Shown here: positions 1 to 8,637 of the stretch, in pieces | How the letters are laid out: each line of letters opens with the position of its first letter | How positions within the stretch are numbered: the stretch's first letter is position 1 | Assembly: GCF_000392615.1 (NCBI RefSeq) | Contig: NZ_KB933398.1 | Coordinates: 1,774,182-1,838,181 of the forward strand | Direction: 5' to 3' | DNA: 64,000 nt | From: Lysinibacillus sphaericus OT4b.31 | GTDB taxonomy: Bacteria; Bacillota; Bacilli; Bacillales_A; Planococcaceae | The notes under the pieces: model-generated | Database searches by the model: none | Told to the model about the DNA's origin: nothing | Seen by the model: the letters and a program-made list of their open reading frames with translations, nothing else | Translations under genes and position numbers: made by a program

Positions 1-265
1 AATAAGTGTACTGTGTTGTATTGTCATTATTTTTAAAGGTTGAATCTGTCGTATCAAAAGTTGTTGTTCTCCTCATATCCTTCGTAATTATTTTTAAAAC
101 GTAGGACAATTCCGTGAGTTGTTGATTATTGGCAAGCTGTTTTTTATTGGTTTCGGAACTAGAAACAAGGATGTTCATCAGTAAAGTAGACACGATGCCT
201 AAAATCACAATAACAGCAAGTAATTCAACAAGTGTTAAGCCACGATTATTCTTCAGTATCTTCAT
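1..265 (-). CDS. Type IV prepilin-like protein (3' end outside window)
   Basis: The reverse strand from 265 encodes at least 88 residues before the window edge, so the C-terminus is missing. It starts MKILKNNRGLTLVELLAVIV, which is a class III signal: short basic leader, cleavage after Gly9, Glu at mature position 5, then a hydrophobic helix. This is the hallmark of type IV prepilins and pseudopilins processed by the peptidase at 9382-10134. The hydrophilic part after residue 35 is rich in Thr, Asn and Gln. It begins 10 bp after the stop of the preceding prepilin gene, with GGAAGTGAG as a likely ribosome binding site, so the two form an operon. It is probably a minor pilin of the PilW/ComGF size class. 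The subclass cannot be settled from the N-terminus. Confidence 0.85.
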   Translation of the reverse strand, partial: MKILKNNRGLTLVELLAVIVILGIVSTLLMNILVSSSETNKKQLANNQQLTELSYVLKIITKDMRRTTTFDTTDSTFKNNDNTTQYTY

Positions 266-275
266 TGTTCTAAAC

Positions 276-734
276 TCACTTCCGACTATAAATATTTTCC
301 ATCTTACTTTTTAGCACTTCATCTTCGTATACTTCGATAATAATGTTATCTAATAATTCAAATTGACAACGACGTTTTATAGTTAGTTTGTAGAGCACAT
401 TGTTTTGCTGTTTTTCAAAAAACCACACAGTAGAATAGTCATTTTCAGATGGGTTATAGCAAAGAGAGGTTTGCTGTGAGCCTGTACTTATGTAATTTAA
501 TTTTGTAGCTAGCTGTTCTTCTGTGCTTCCTTTTATTTCTCTGTAAACGTTCTCCATTTCATTTTGTGCTAAATAAGTGGAATCGACAATCGTACTAGAG
601 GTTTTAGAAGTTTTATTTGACTGAACAAAAAGTCCGAAAAATGAAAGCAAGATAATTGTGATTAATATAAGTGAAGCGACCACTTCAAGTAGAGAAAAGC
701 CATTTTCATTTTTTAATATATTTTTCAAATACAT
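276..734 (-). CDS. Type IV minor prepilin
   Basis: A 152-residue protein starting MYLKNILKNENGFSLLEVVA. It has a basic leader, a Gly-Phe cleavage site, Glu5 of the mature chain and a hydrophobic N-terminal helix, as in PilV/GspI-like minor pilins. The globular part carries two cysteines (in LCYNPS and RRCQFEL) that could form a disulfide. An ATG four codons upstream (746) is in frame, but neither start has a well-spaced Shine-Dalgarno. I prefer 734 because its ATG overlaps the stop of a nine-codon ORF with a strong RBS (TGATG), suggesting translational coupling. It is followed 10 bp later by a second prepilin gene. Role inferred: minor pilin in priming or tip of the pilus encoded by the divergent cluster. 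Confidence 0.85.
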   Translation of the reverse strand: MYLKNILKNENGFSLLEVVASLILITIILLSFFGLFVQSNKTSKTSSTIVDSTYLAQNEMENVYREIKGSTEEQLATKLNYISTGSQQTSLCYNPSENDYSTVWFFEKQQNNVLYKLTIKRRCQFELLDNIIIEVYEDEVLKSKMENIYSRK

Positions 735-763
735 CAGCCTTTCCATATGTATTGAGTTGACAT
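734..763 (-). CDS. Possible 9-codon leader ORF coupled to the prepilin gene
   Basis: On the reverse strand, GGGAG lies about 6 bases before an ATG at 763. That ATG opens a nine-codon reading frame (MSTQYIWKG) whose TGA overlaps the ATG of the prepilin gene (TGATG). The site is the best Shine-Dalgarno in this leader, while the prepilin start itself lacks one. This fits a translated leader that delivers ribosomes to the prepilin start. It could equally be chance, since the ORF is tiny and no comparison is possible here. Confidence 0.3.
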   Translation of the reverse strand: MSTQYIWKG

Positions 764-1078
764 AAATTCTCCCGATTAACTGATTGCGTTAGTAATGGTT
801 TTTCAATATCGATTGATTTTTAATATATTGATAGTGAAAAAGTGTAATTCTTATAGACTAGTAAAAAAGGAGTGTATATCGATAATATATCATTTATTCA
901 GTTGTAAAGTAGTCTATTTTTCGAATTTTTTCGGTTGATTTTAAAAATAATATTGATAAATAGGTTTATAGTAGTGTCATAACCATTATTTTGTAGTATC
1001 CTTTAAAAAAGATGAGTATTTAGTATTAATTAAATACAATGCAGTAAATTTGATAAAAAACTAGATTGGAGGCAGGCT
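764..1078. other. AT-rich divergent intergenic region of the pilus locus
   Basis: About 315 bp separate the minus-strand prepilins from the plus-strand vanW-pilBTC run. It is very AT-rich and should hold both promoters. I see several weak -10-like hexamers but no convincing -35/-10 pair, no repeat and no coding potential. The only clear signal is the ribosome binding site TTGGAGGCAGGCT just before 1079. Confidence 0.5.
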
Positions 1079-2404
1079 ATGAAACGATACATACAAATAG
1101 CATGCTTGTTGATAGGTGCAATGCTAATAGTAGCGGTTTGTCTGCCGAATTTTGTGTTAAATGGCACGGTTTTCGCCAAGGAAGATAGCAAGGGATCCTC
1201 GATTGGTGGTATTGAAATCGAGGGCTTAAAAGCTTCTACATTAGAATCGACCTTACAGACAGCAATTACACAATGGCAATCGACAGCTGTCGTAGTAAGT
1301 GGCGGAAATACTTTTACAATGATAGACACCAATCAACTTTCTTTTGATATTTCAGCAGCAATCTCACAATATGAATTGCTGACAAAAAAACCATGGTATG
1401 CGTTTTGGCAGAAAGATAAAGTAGTGCATGTCCCAATTCCCGTCACAATAAATGAGACAATTATTCATCAAATCGAGTCAGTAGACATTTGGGAATCAGA
1501 AAAAACACTTCAGACGATTACGTCGCAGGCAAGTTATTTGCGCAATCATGAGATCGAAGCGGTCGTCAACGATACATTGATGCAAGCAGAGGAAAGACTT
1601 GGCTTTCAAGTAGCTGAAATACCTACGGATGTGCGTGGGATACGTGAAATTATTGCCTCTATCGAAGAAGTGGTTTTAGTACCAGATAAACCAGTGTCTT
1701 TTCTGTCTTTGTTAGGGGAACAAACAGGTGCAGTAAATGGAGCTGCTCTAAACTTCCTAGCGTCAACGCTTTATAGTGTTGTGCTTCAAACGGACTATGA
1801 AATAATTGAACGTCATTCACAACAGGTATTGCCTAGTTATTTGCAAGAGGGTATTGAGGCCGATGTCAATGTTGCGTTAAACAAGGATTTGCAATTTATA
1901 AACCGTTCTAAACATACTAGTAAATTGAAAACAACACTTGAAGGCAATCAACTAAAAATAGAAATGTTTGCTCCGACAAAGGACAAAGAAATTACCGTAC
2001 GTGTTAGCAAAGATAAAATTGTTAAACCTCGTATTGTTTATCGTTATTCGGATGACTTAAAAGTAGGCCAAGAGCGGGTGGAGCAAGAAGGTCAAGAGGG
2101 ATTTCGAATTGAGGTTTACCGTTCCGTTGTAGAGAATGGTACAACGGATGAACAGCTTGTAAGTAAAGATTATTATGCGCCTGAAAATCGGATTGTTACA
2201 CGATCTACCAAGGAACCAGTTCCAGTGACTACACCGACACAAAATATCGCTGCAGATCCAGATTTACAAATCGATTTAGACGGTAATGGTTTGTCCGATA
2301 CAGAAAGCTCGGCAAAGACAAATCATGATACGCAAGTAGACGGTCCAGAAATTGTTTATGGTTATTACGATAAGGGTGGAAATTTTGTGCAAACGAGTCC
2401 GTGA
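1079..2404 (+). CDS. VanW/G5-domain cell-surface protein of the pilus cluster
   Basis: 441 residues with an N-terminal hydrophobic segment (about 7-33) that could be a signal peptide or anchor. Residues about 200-300 resemble the VanW domain (FLSLLGEQTGAVNG, LYSVVLQTDYEIIERHSQ, then a DVNVALNKDLQFIN stretch). Residues about 318-355 look like a G5 domain (KPRIVYRYSDDLKVGQE). Near residue 400 is an Asp-rich loop, DLDGNGLSDTES, like a thrombospondin type 3 or EF-hand calcium site. VanW and G5 domains are known from exported, wall-associated proteins of Firmicutes; their biochemical role is poorly understood. The gene has a GGAGG site and sits 18 bp before pilB, so it is probably cotranscribed with the pilus motor genes. 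Inference: an accessory or adhesin of the pilus at the cell wall. Confidence 0.75.
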   Translation: MKRYIQIACLLIGAMLIVAVCLPNFVLNGTVFAKEDSKGSSIGGIEIEGLKASTLESTLQTAITQWQSTAVVVSGGNTFTMIDTNQLSFDISAAISQYELLTKKPWYAFWQKDKVVHVPIPVTINETIIHQIESVDIWESEKTLQTITSQASYLRNHEIEAVVNDTLMQAEERLGFQVAEIPTDVRGIREIIASIEEVVLVPDKPVSFLSLLGEQTGAVNGAALNFLASTLYSVVLQTDYEIIERHSQQVLPSYLQEGIEADVNVALNKDLQFINRSKHTSKLKTTLEGNQLKIEMFAPTKDKEITVRVSKDKIVKPRIVYRYSDDLKVGQERVEQEGQEGFRIEVYRSVVENGTTDEQLVSKDYYAPENRIVTRSTKEPVPVTTPTQNIAADPDLQIDLDGNGLSDTESSAKTNHDTQVDGPEIVYGYYDKGGNFVQTSP

Positions 2405-2422
2405 TAAAAGGGAGGTAAGCAA

Positions 2423-4093
2423 ATGGCTGTAAAGGCGGGACGTAAACGTTTAGGGGATTTACTTGTAGAATCGGGTGTCATTACAGCAGAGCAGCTGAAC
2501 TATGCGTTAACGACGAAAACGAAAGAGGAAAAACTCGGTGATTTTCTTATTAAAGAAAATTTCTTAACGGAACAGCAGCTCATTGAAGTACTAGAATTTC
2601 AGCTGGGCATTCCGCATATTAGCTTAAACCAATTTTCGATTAGCCCAGAGTTGCTACAGTTAATTCCTGTTGAGCTAGCGAAGCGAACGAATATTATGCC
2701 TATTCGTAAGGAAAAAAATAAACTATTTATTGCTATGGCAGACCCGATGGATTATTTTGCGATTGAAGAAGTGCGCATGACCACTGGCTGTCAAATAGAG
2801 ACGAGTATTGCGGCCAAGGACGATTTGTATCGTACGATTACGAAATACTATGATTTGCAGGAATCAATGGAAGCGGCGCTACAGGACTTAGGCGCTTCAG
2901 GAACAGAAACGCAGGAAGAAATTGAGAACGAAGCTTCGCCGATTGTCCGTTTAGTGAACCAAATTATTGCGAATGGTGTGGCGCAGCGTGCAAGTGATAT
3001 CCATTTTGACCCACAGGAAACGGAACTGCGTGTCCGCTATCGGGTGGATGGGGTGCTACGTACTGAGCGTTCATTGCCAAAGCACATGCAAAATGTTGTA
3101 CTAGCACGTATTAAGATTATGGGCAATTTAAATATTACTGAAAATCGTATTCCACAGGATGGTCGTATTAAAACCAATGTGAATTTCAGACCAGTCGATA
3201 TACGACTATCTACGCTACCCACTGTTTACGGTGAAAAAGTCGTCATGCGTATTTTAGATTTAACGAATGCGGCAAATGACATTGACAAATTAGGTTTTAG
3301 TAAAAGTAATGAAGCACTTTTCCGAAAAATGATTGCTCATCCAAACGGCATTATGCTGATTACAGGTCCGACTGGGTCGGGGAAATCCTCCACTTTATAC
3401 GCTGCACTGAGTTATTTAAATCAAGAGGGCGTCAATATTATTACGGTAGAGGACCCAGTTGAGTATCAGTTAGATGGCATTAATCAGATACAGGTTAAAG
3501 AAGAGGTAGGTTTAACATTTGCTGCTGGTTTACGCTCCATTTTACGTCAGGATCCAGATATCGTCATGGTCGGTGAAATACGTGATCTTGAAACAGCACA
3601 AATCTCCATCCGTGCTTCACTAACAGGCCATTTAGTGTTAAGCACTTTGCATACAAATAGCGCAGTGGAATCCATTTCACGATTACATGATATGGGGATT
3701 GAACCATTTCTTCTGTCCTCTTCGCTTGTAGGAATTATGGCGCAACGGTTAGTACGAAAGGTATGTCGAGATTGTGTGGAAACGTATGCATTTACTTCAC
3801 GTGAACTCGAAATACTTGAGGAAAATGGAATCGAAGGGGTAACACATGGCAAGAAAGGCCGTGGCTGTCCAGCTTGCAATCAGACAGGTTTCCGAGGACG
3901 TATGGCAATTCATGAAATTTTACCTGTTGATCGGACAGTAAAAGACATGATTTTAAGTCGTATGGGAGATAGTGTTTTACGGGACTACATGAAGCAAAAA
4001 GGCTATCATACGCTTTTAGTGGATGGGCTATTAAAGGTCGTAGCTGGCCAAACGACCACATCAGAAATATTACGCGTAGCAAGCGCAGACTAG
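2423..4093 (+). CDS. pilB: Type IV pilus assembly ATPase PilB
   Basis: 556 residues, the usual length of PilB/GspE hexameric extension ATPases that power pilin polymerisation at the inner face of the membrane. The N-terminal MshEN-like region (about 1-150) begins RKRLGDLLVESGVIT. Walker A GPTGSGKSS lies at about 315-323. The Asp-box stretch (ITVEDPVEY), Walker B (DIVMVGEIRD, about 377-386) and His-box region (GHLVLSTLHTN) follow. A zinc-binding tetracysteine is formed by CRDC (about 448) and CPAC (about 482), typical of PilB rather than PilT. It is followed 12 bp later by pilT and then pilC, the standard order. The closest alternative, a ComGA competence ATPase, is shorter and lacks the full N-terminal domain. 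Confidence 0.95.
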   Translation: MAVKAGRKRLGDLLVESGVITAEQLNYALTTKTKEEKLGDFLIKENFLTEQQLIEVLEFQLGIPHISLNQFSISPELLQLIPVELAKRTNIMPIRKEKNKLFIAMADPMDYFAIEEVRMTTGCQIETSIAAKDDLYRTITKYYDLQESMEAALQDLGASGTETQEEIENEASPIVRLVNQIIANGVAQRASDIHFDPQETELRVRYRVDGVLRTERSLPKHMQNVVLARIKIMGNLNITENRIPQDGRIKTNVNFRPVDIRLSTLPTVYGEKVVMRILDLTNAANDIDKLGFSKSNEALFRKMIAHPNGIMLITGPTGSGKSSTLYAALSYLNQEGVNIITVEDPVEYQLDGINQIQVKEEVGLTFAAGLRSILRQDPDIVMVGEIRDLETAQISIRASLTGHLVLSTLHTNSAVESISRLHDMGIEPFLLSSSLVGIMAQRLVRKVCRDCVETYAFTSRELEILEENGIEGVTHGKKGRGCPACNQTGFRGRMAIHEILPVDRTVKDMILSRMGDSVLRDYMKQKGYHTLLVDGLLKVVAGQTTTSEILRVASAD

Positions 4094-4105
4094 GATGTGA
4101 CATGA

Positions 4106-5152
4106 ATGACAGCATATTCAATTGTAGAGCTATTAACCCGCTCATTTGAGGAAAAGGCATCTGACTTACATTTAACAAAAGGCATTCCCCCTGTTTATCG
4201 TATCCATGGCAAGCTGGCGCAATATGGAGAAACGCCACTAGAAACCGAAGATTTACAGGAAATGGTGAAGGTTATTTTACCAAAACATAAATTACAGGAA
4301 TTTGAGGATAAAGGCGAGACGGACTTTAACTTTTCCTTGCCTGGAAAATGCCGATTCCGTGTCAATGCCTACCATCAACGCAATGAAGTAACGATTGCGG
4401 CACGTTTAATCGAGGCGAAAATCCCGTCCATTGAATCACTCAATATGCCTGAAGTACTGTATCGTCTAGCAGAAAAACCGCAAGGACTTATTTTAGTGAC
4501 AGGGCCAACGGGTTCAGGAAAATCCACGACGTTAGCAGCGATGATTGATTACATAAATGAAACGCGTGCCAAGCACATTATCACGTTAGAGGACCCGATT
4601 GAGTATTTACATGCGCATAAAAAATCAGTCATTAACCAACGGGAAGTTGGTGTAGATACAATGAGCTTTGCCAATGGTTTACGAGCTTCTTTACGGCAGG
4701 ACCCCGATATTATTTTAGTCGGCGAGATGCGTGACTATGAAACAATTTCAACTGCAATTACTGCTGCTGAAACAGGTCACTTAGTCATGGCGACGCTGCA
4801 TACTAGCAGTGCACCCACAACCATCGACCGCATTATTGATGTGTTTCCACCACATCAACAAAGTCAAATCCGTGTGCAACTGGCTAATGTACTGCAAGGT
4901 ATCATTTCACAGCGGCTATTTGTACGCAAAGATGTAAAGGGACGTATAGCGGCAACTGAAATTTTAGTACAAGCACCTTCGATTGCAAACTTGATTCGCA
5001 ATGAGAAAATTCACCAAATTCCAAGTGTAATGCAAACAAGTAAGGCATTGGGCATGCACACATTGGAATCATCAATGCAACATTTAATCGCTACTGGGAA
5101 AATTTCATTAGAGGATGCAAGACCATTTATGAACGCTGGTGATTATAGTTGA
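4106..5152 (+). CDS. pilT: Type IV pilus retraction ATPase PilT
   Basis: 348 residues matching PilT, the hexameric ATPase that disassembles pili and drives twitching, uptake or surface sensing. Walker A GPTGSGKST is at about 133-141, followed by ITLEDPIEYLH, Walker B DIILVGEMRDYETI and the histidine box GHLVMATLHTSSA. The C-terminal motif ANLIRNEKIHQI corresponds to the AIRNLIRE retraction motif of PilT. It lacks the PilB tetracysteine. The start at 4106 follows the pilB stop by 12 bp with only a weak AGGATG site; a second ATG at 4102 is out of frame. Its stop overlaps the pilC start by 4 bases. Its presence predicts retractable, not merely static, pili. Confidence 0.95.
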   Translation: MTAYSIVELLTRSFEEKASDLHLTKGIPPVYRIHGKLAQYGETPLETEDLQEMVKVILPKHKLQEFEDKGETDFNFSLPGKCRFRVNAYHQRNEVTIAARLIEAKIPSIESLNMPEVLYRLAEKPQGLILVTGPTGSGKSTTLAAMIDYINETRAKHIITLEDPIEYLHAHKKSVINQREVGVDTMSFANGLRASLRQDPDIILVGEMRDYETISTAITAAETGHLVMATLHTSSAPTTIDRIIDVFPPHQQSQIRVQLANVLQGIISQRLFVRKDVKGRIAATEILVQAPSIANLIRNEKIHQIPSVMQTSKALGMHTLESSMQHLIATGKISLEDARPFMNAGDYS

Positions 5153-6354
5153 CGGTATTTCGCTATAGTGGCCGCACGAAAACGGGCGCACAAAAAAAGG
5201 GCATCATTGATGCACCCAACAAAAAAGTAGCGATTGAAAAACTACGTGCACAGGGCATCAATGCACGTGATTTACAAGAATCCAATAGTATTTTGCACAA
5301 GGATATCGCCTTTGGTACAAAGGTCAAACATCAGGATTTTGTGATTTACTGCCGGCAATACGCCACGTTAATTCGTGCAGGCGTATCGGTAGTTGAAGCC
5401 ACTCATATTTTAGGTGAACAAACAAGGAGTAAACCGTTAAAGCGAGCATTGATGCAAGTAGAGGAAGATATTCGAAGTGGTACGTCGTTTTCAGATGCTT
5501 CTGCCAAGCATCCAAAAGTGTTTCCTGTGTTATTCATCAATATGATGCGAGCAGGTGAGGCGACCGGCAACATCGATGACACGCTAGAGCGTTTAGCAGG
5601 CACACTTGAAAAGCAGTATAACATTAAGAAGAAAATCCAGTCTGCCATGACTTATCCAGCGGTATTATCAGTCCTGACGTTAGTCGTGGGTATGTTTTTA
5701 ATGGTCTTTATTGTGCCAACCTTTATGGATGCCTTTAAAGATATGGATTTAGAGATGCCCCTGATTACGGTTATTGTCGTGGGCATCAGTGACTGGCTCA
5801 TTAAATTTTGGTATATCGTTATTTTGGCATTACTTATTGTAGTCGTCGGTTTTAACTTTTTCTATAAAAATAACAAAAATTTTCATTATACAGTCAATGT
5901 CATGCTTTTGCGTATGCCTATCTTCGGTCAGCTCTTGCAAAAAGATGTGATTGCACGTATGACGAGAACACTAGCAACACTATTTAGTAGCTCTGTCCCC
6001 ATTTTACAGGCACTGACGATTGTCGAAAAAGTGGCGGGGAACCCCGTTATCGGCAAGGTGGTGCTAGAGGCACGCGATAATTTAGAAAAGGGTGGCACTT
6101 TATCGGAACCATTAGAGAAAAGTTGGCTATTTCCACCGCTCGTCACACAAATGACGTCAATCGGCGAACGAACAGGCTCGCTGGACTACATGCTTGAAAA
6201 AGTGGCAGATTTTTACGAGGACGAGGTTGATCGTGCTGTTGATACACTGAAGTCTTTGATTGAACCGCTGATGATTGTTGTGCTCGCCTTAGTAGTTGGT
6301 GTGATAGTTGCAGCGATATTCTTACCGATGTTCCAGCTTTATGAGAATATGTAG
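5149..6354 (+). CDS. pilC: Type IV pilus inner-membrane platform protein PilC
   Basis: 401 residues of the GspF/PilC family, the membrane platform that couples ATPase rotation to pilin insertion. Two repeated T2SSF domains are visible: YCRQYATLIRAGVSVVEATHIL and MTRTLATLFSSSVPILQALTIV mark their starts. Membrane segments lie at about 169-193, 209-230 and 372-395. It begins with TTG, sharing TTGA with the pilT stop, so translation is probably coupled; the N-terminus FRYSGRTKTGAQKKGIIDA is the normal PilC beginning, which supports the non-ATG start. After it comes a 146-bp gap and the major pilin gene. Confidence 0.95.
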   Translation: MTVFRYSGRTKTGAQKKGIIDAPNKKVAIEKLRAQGINARDLQESNSILHKDIAFGTKVKHQDFVIYCRQYATLIRAGVSVVEATHILGEQTRSKPLKRALMQVEEDIRSGTSFSDASAKHPKVFPVLFINMMRAGEATGNIDDTLERLAGTLEKQYNIKKKIQSAMTYPAVLSVLTLVVGMFLMVFIVPTFMDAFKDMDLEMPLITVIVVGISDWLIKFWYIVILALLIVVVGFNFFYKNNKNFHYTVNVMLLRMPIFGQLLQKDVIARMTRTLATLFSSSVPILQALTIVEKVAGNPVIGKVVLEARDNLEKGGTLSEPLEKSWLFPPLVTQMTSIGERTGSLDYMLEKVADFYEDEVDRAVDTLKSLIEPLMIVVLALVVGVIVAAIFLPMFQLYENM

Positions 6355-6500
6355 GGTTCGATTGTCCATTAGTTGTGTTTCGTTTGGCGTTATCAGAGTC
6401 CCTTAACTTGCTATTAATATAAAAGCTATTCACATATAAAAATTAAAGGAAGTTTGTGTAAATACACTTCATATAACAAAATTTCAAGGAGGAACCTAAC

Positions 6501-6959
6501 ATGTTCAAAAAATTAATAAACAAGAAACACGTGAAAAATGAAAAAGGTTTAACACTTATTGAGCTTCTAGCAGTTATTGTCATTCTAGCGATTATATCAG
6601 CAATTGCAATTCCAGCTATTGGTAACATTATTGATAGTAGCCGAGTAAAAGCTGCTAAAGCAGATGCTGCCAATATCCTTAATTCAGCAAATATTTATTT
6701 TACTGAGAATCCAAGTGCTACTACATTTGATAATTTAACTAAAGATGGTAGTGGATCAGACGAAATTTACAAATCTTATATTGCAGATTTAGGAACAATT
6801 AAGACATTTACAGTTGAAAAGAGTAACGGTGTAATTACTATTGCGGCAACAGGGGAATCAAATAACAAAGGATATACTATTACTAAAACCACATTGAAAG
6901 AATTGAAGATTGAAGATGGTAAACCTGGTGGGAAATTTACTTGGTCAACTGGATCTTAA
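6501..6959 (+). CDS. pilA: Major type IV prepilin PilA
   Basis: 152 residues with leader MFKKLINKKHVKNEKG and mature N-terminus LTLIELLAVIVILAIIS, including Glu5, so it is a type IVa-like prepilin. The hydrophobic helix (about 17-40) has IPAIG, a Pro-containing kink common in pilins. The globular domain is small, hydrophilic and lacks cysteines, unlike disulfide-locked proteobacterial pilins, but like some Firmicute pilins. It has the strongest ribosome binding site of the locus (CAAGGAGGAACCTAAC) and its own 146-bp upstream region. A hairpin follows directly. These suggest high expression, as expected for the major subunit. A role as a ComGC-like pseudopilin is less likely given the neighbouring pilT. 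Confidence 0.9.
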   Translation: MFKKLINKKHVKNEKGLTLIELLAVIVILAIISAIAIPAIGNIIDSSRVKAAKADAANILNSANIYFTENPSATTFDNLTKDGSGSDEIYKSYIADLGTIKTFTVEKSNGVITIAATGESNNKGYTITKTTLKELKIEDGKPGGKFTWSTGS

Positions 6960-6972
6960 TCAGTCCTCCCAA

Positions 6973-7011
6973 CCCATTCAGAAATGCGATATTTTGGCGT
7001 TTCTGGCTGGG
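6973..7011 (+). terminator. Hairpin between pilA and pilM
   Basis: CCCATTCAGAAATGC pairs with GCGTTTCTGGCTGGG across a 9-base loop, about 14 of 15 positions counting G-U pairs. No uridine run follows. It therefore looks like a 3' stabilising or partial-terminator hairpin that would keep pilin mRNA more abundant than the downstream pilMNO message. Confidence 0.5.
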
Positions 7012-7069
7012 AAATGGATGACTAATTGTTGAAGTCATATAGCTGGATAGAAAAAGGAGGTCTTTTCAC

Positions 7070-8044
7070 ATGTTTAAGAGAAAGCGAAAATCGCATGTTT
7101 CGATAGAGTTGAAGGATTATGTGCTGCGTGCGATAGTGGCGAAAGGACCGGAGCCTAGTCAGTGGCAGGGCTATGAGTATCCTTTAGCTCCTGGCATTGT
7201 GGAAAATGCGACAATTGTAGAAGAGCTAGAATTATTTGAAATTATTAAAGAGCAGGTTGTGAAGTGGACCGGAAAAAAACAAGCAGTGCGTATGTTTGTG
7301 CCTGACACTACGGTACTTTTAAAGAGCTTTGATCATGCGAAGGATGTTAAGTTTCATGAGCTGAGGGGCTACGCAGAAATGGAGCTTGGGCATTCCATTC
7401 ATTTACCATTCCAAGCCCCGTTAATTGATGTGTATGATCCTGAGCCAGACGATGGGAAGGCCATGTTATTTGCGGCTCCATCAGAGGAGATAGATAAAAT
7501 GGTCGGTATGTTTCTAGATGTTTCATTAGAGCCAGAAGCTGCTGATATTCGTGCGTTGTGCAATATTCGATTACTAGAGCACTTGTCACTTTTATCGATT
7601 GATAAAACATATTTAATTGCGGATTGGTCTATCAATGAATTGTCCATTAGTATTTTCTCTCAGGGGCAGGTCGAGTTTTTGCGTTATCAATCGATTGAGA
7701 CAGATTTAACACAATGGCAAGGGAAAAAAGAGGATGATTTTAGCTATCAATTTATTAATAGCGGAGAGAGCGATGATTACCGAATGGTCGTGATGGATCA
7801 GGTGCTAGAAATCGACCGTATGATGAATTTTTTTAAATTTTCTTTACATAAAGGTGAAAAATCAGTGGATGAAATGATCGTCCTCGGCGATAATCCACTA
7901 CTAAAAACAATTGGTCATTTATTGGAGTCTAATTTAGGGATACCGTTAACGGTAGTAAATCAAGCAATGGTGGAACAACTTTTCCCGGATTTTAAGAGGG
8001 AATTCGCAACGTTGCTGGGCTTGGCCTTAAAGGAGGTAAATTAA
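7070..8044 (+). CDS. pilM: Pilus assembly protein PilM
   Basis: 324 residues of the PilM family, an actin/FtsA-like cytoplasmic protein that binds the N-terminal peptide of PilN and links the alignment complex to the ATPases. It starts KSHVSIELKDYVLRAIV, equivalent to the phosphate-1 strand of the actin fold. The nucleotide-site motif is degenerate, as in other Firmicute PilM proteins. A ribosome binding site AAAAAGGAGGTC precedes the ATG. The stop shares one base with the pilN start (TAATG), so pilM, pilN and pilO form one translationally coupled unit. Confidence 0.85.
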   Translation: MFKRKRKSHVSIELKDYVLRAIVAKGPEPSQWQGYEYPLAPGIVENATIVEELELFEIIKEQVVKWTGKKQAVRMFVPDTTVLLKSFDHAKDVKFHELRGYAEMELGHSIHLPFQAPLIDVYDPEPDDGKAMLFAAPSEEIDKMVGMFLDVSLEPEAADIRALCNIRLLEHLSLLSIDKTYLIADWSINELSISIFSQGQVEFLRYQSIETDLTQWQGKKEDDFSYQFINSGESDDYRMVVMDQVLEIDRMMNFFKFSLHKGEKSVDEMIVLGDNPLLKTIGHLLESNLGIPLTVVNQAMVEQLFPDFKREFATLLGLALKEVN

Positions 8045-8637
8045 TGGTTCCAGACATTAACCTCTTACCACAACTAGAAAAAAAGACGTCATCCCCAAAG
8101 CTTTTGTATAGCATAGTGATTGTAGCTGTGGGCATCATACTCGCCTATTTCCTATTTATATTTTTTACTGCTAAAAGTGACTTAAAGGCTTTAACAACTG
8201 AAGAACAAGTGTTAACTACACAAAACAATCAATTACAGCAAGAGCTAGATATGCGACAAAGTGTCAGTCAGGGTTCGTTGGAGCAGTCAGTACAATATGT
8301 GCAAAGTGTTTCTTATCCTGTGACACCACTGATAGATGAAACGCGTAATTTATTGCCGGCCCATTCCTTTTTACGTAGTTATGCTTTTGGTGCGGATTCA
8401 ATCAATATCATAGTAGATTTTGAATCAATGACGGATATTTCTACATATGTCGAACGACTGCTAGCTAGTAATTATTTCAAAGATACACAAATACGTTCGA
8501 TTTCAAACTTTAACATTCAACTTGGTGAGCAAAAAGAGCTAACACCCGAGCAAATGTTTAAAGAAGTTCCTCGTTACGCGGTGACAATTACAGCGGCAAT
8601 TGATTTTATGTACTTAGCTGGAGGTCGACGCTCATGA
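8044..8637 (+). CDS. pilN: Pilus assembly protein PilN
   Basis: 197 residues. The cytoplasmic N-terminus carries DINLLP at about 4-9, the conserved PilN peptide that docks into PilM. One membrane helix spans about 21-43, followed by a coiled coil (LKALTTEEQVLTTQNNQLQQ) and a ferredoxin-like extracytoplasmic domain. Its position between pilM and pilO, with 1-bp and 4-bp overlaps on either side, confirms the assignment. It forms the alignment complex with PilO on the outer face of the membrane. Confidence 0.85.
   Translation: MVPDINLLPQLEKKTSSPKLLYSIVIVAVGIILAYFLFIFFTAKSDLKALTTEEQVLTTQNNQLQQELDMRQSVSQGSLEQSVQYVQSVSYPVTPLIDETRNLLPAHSFLRSYAFGADSINIIVDFESMTDISTYVERLLASNYFKDTQIRSISNFNIQLGEQKELTPEQMFKEVPRYAVTITAAIDFMYLAGGRRS

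Noticed and set aside
129-314. 61-codon plus-strand frame at the window start
   Set aside because: It is antisense to the prepilin gene, which has a clear class III signal and ribosome binding site.
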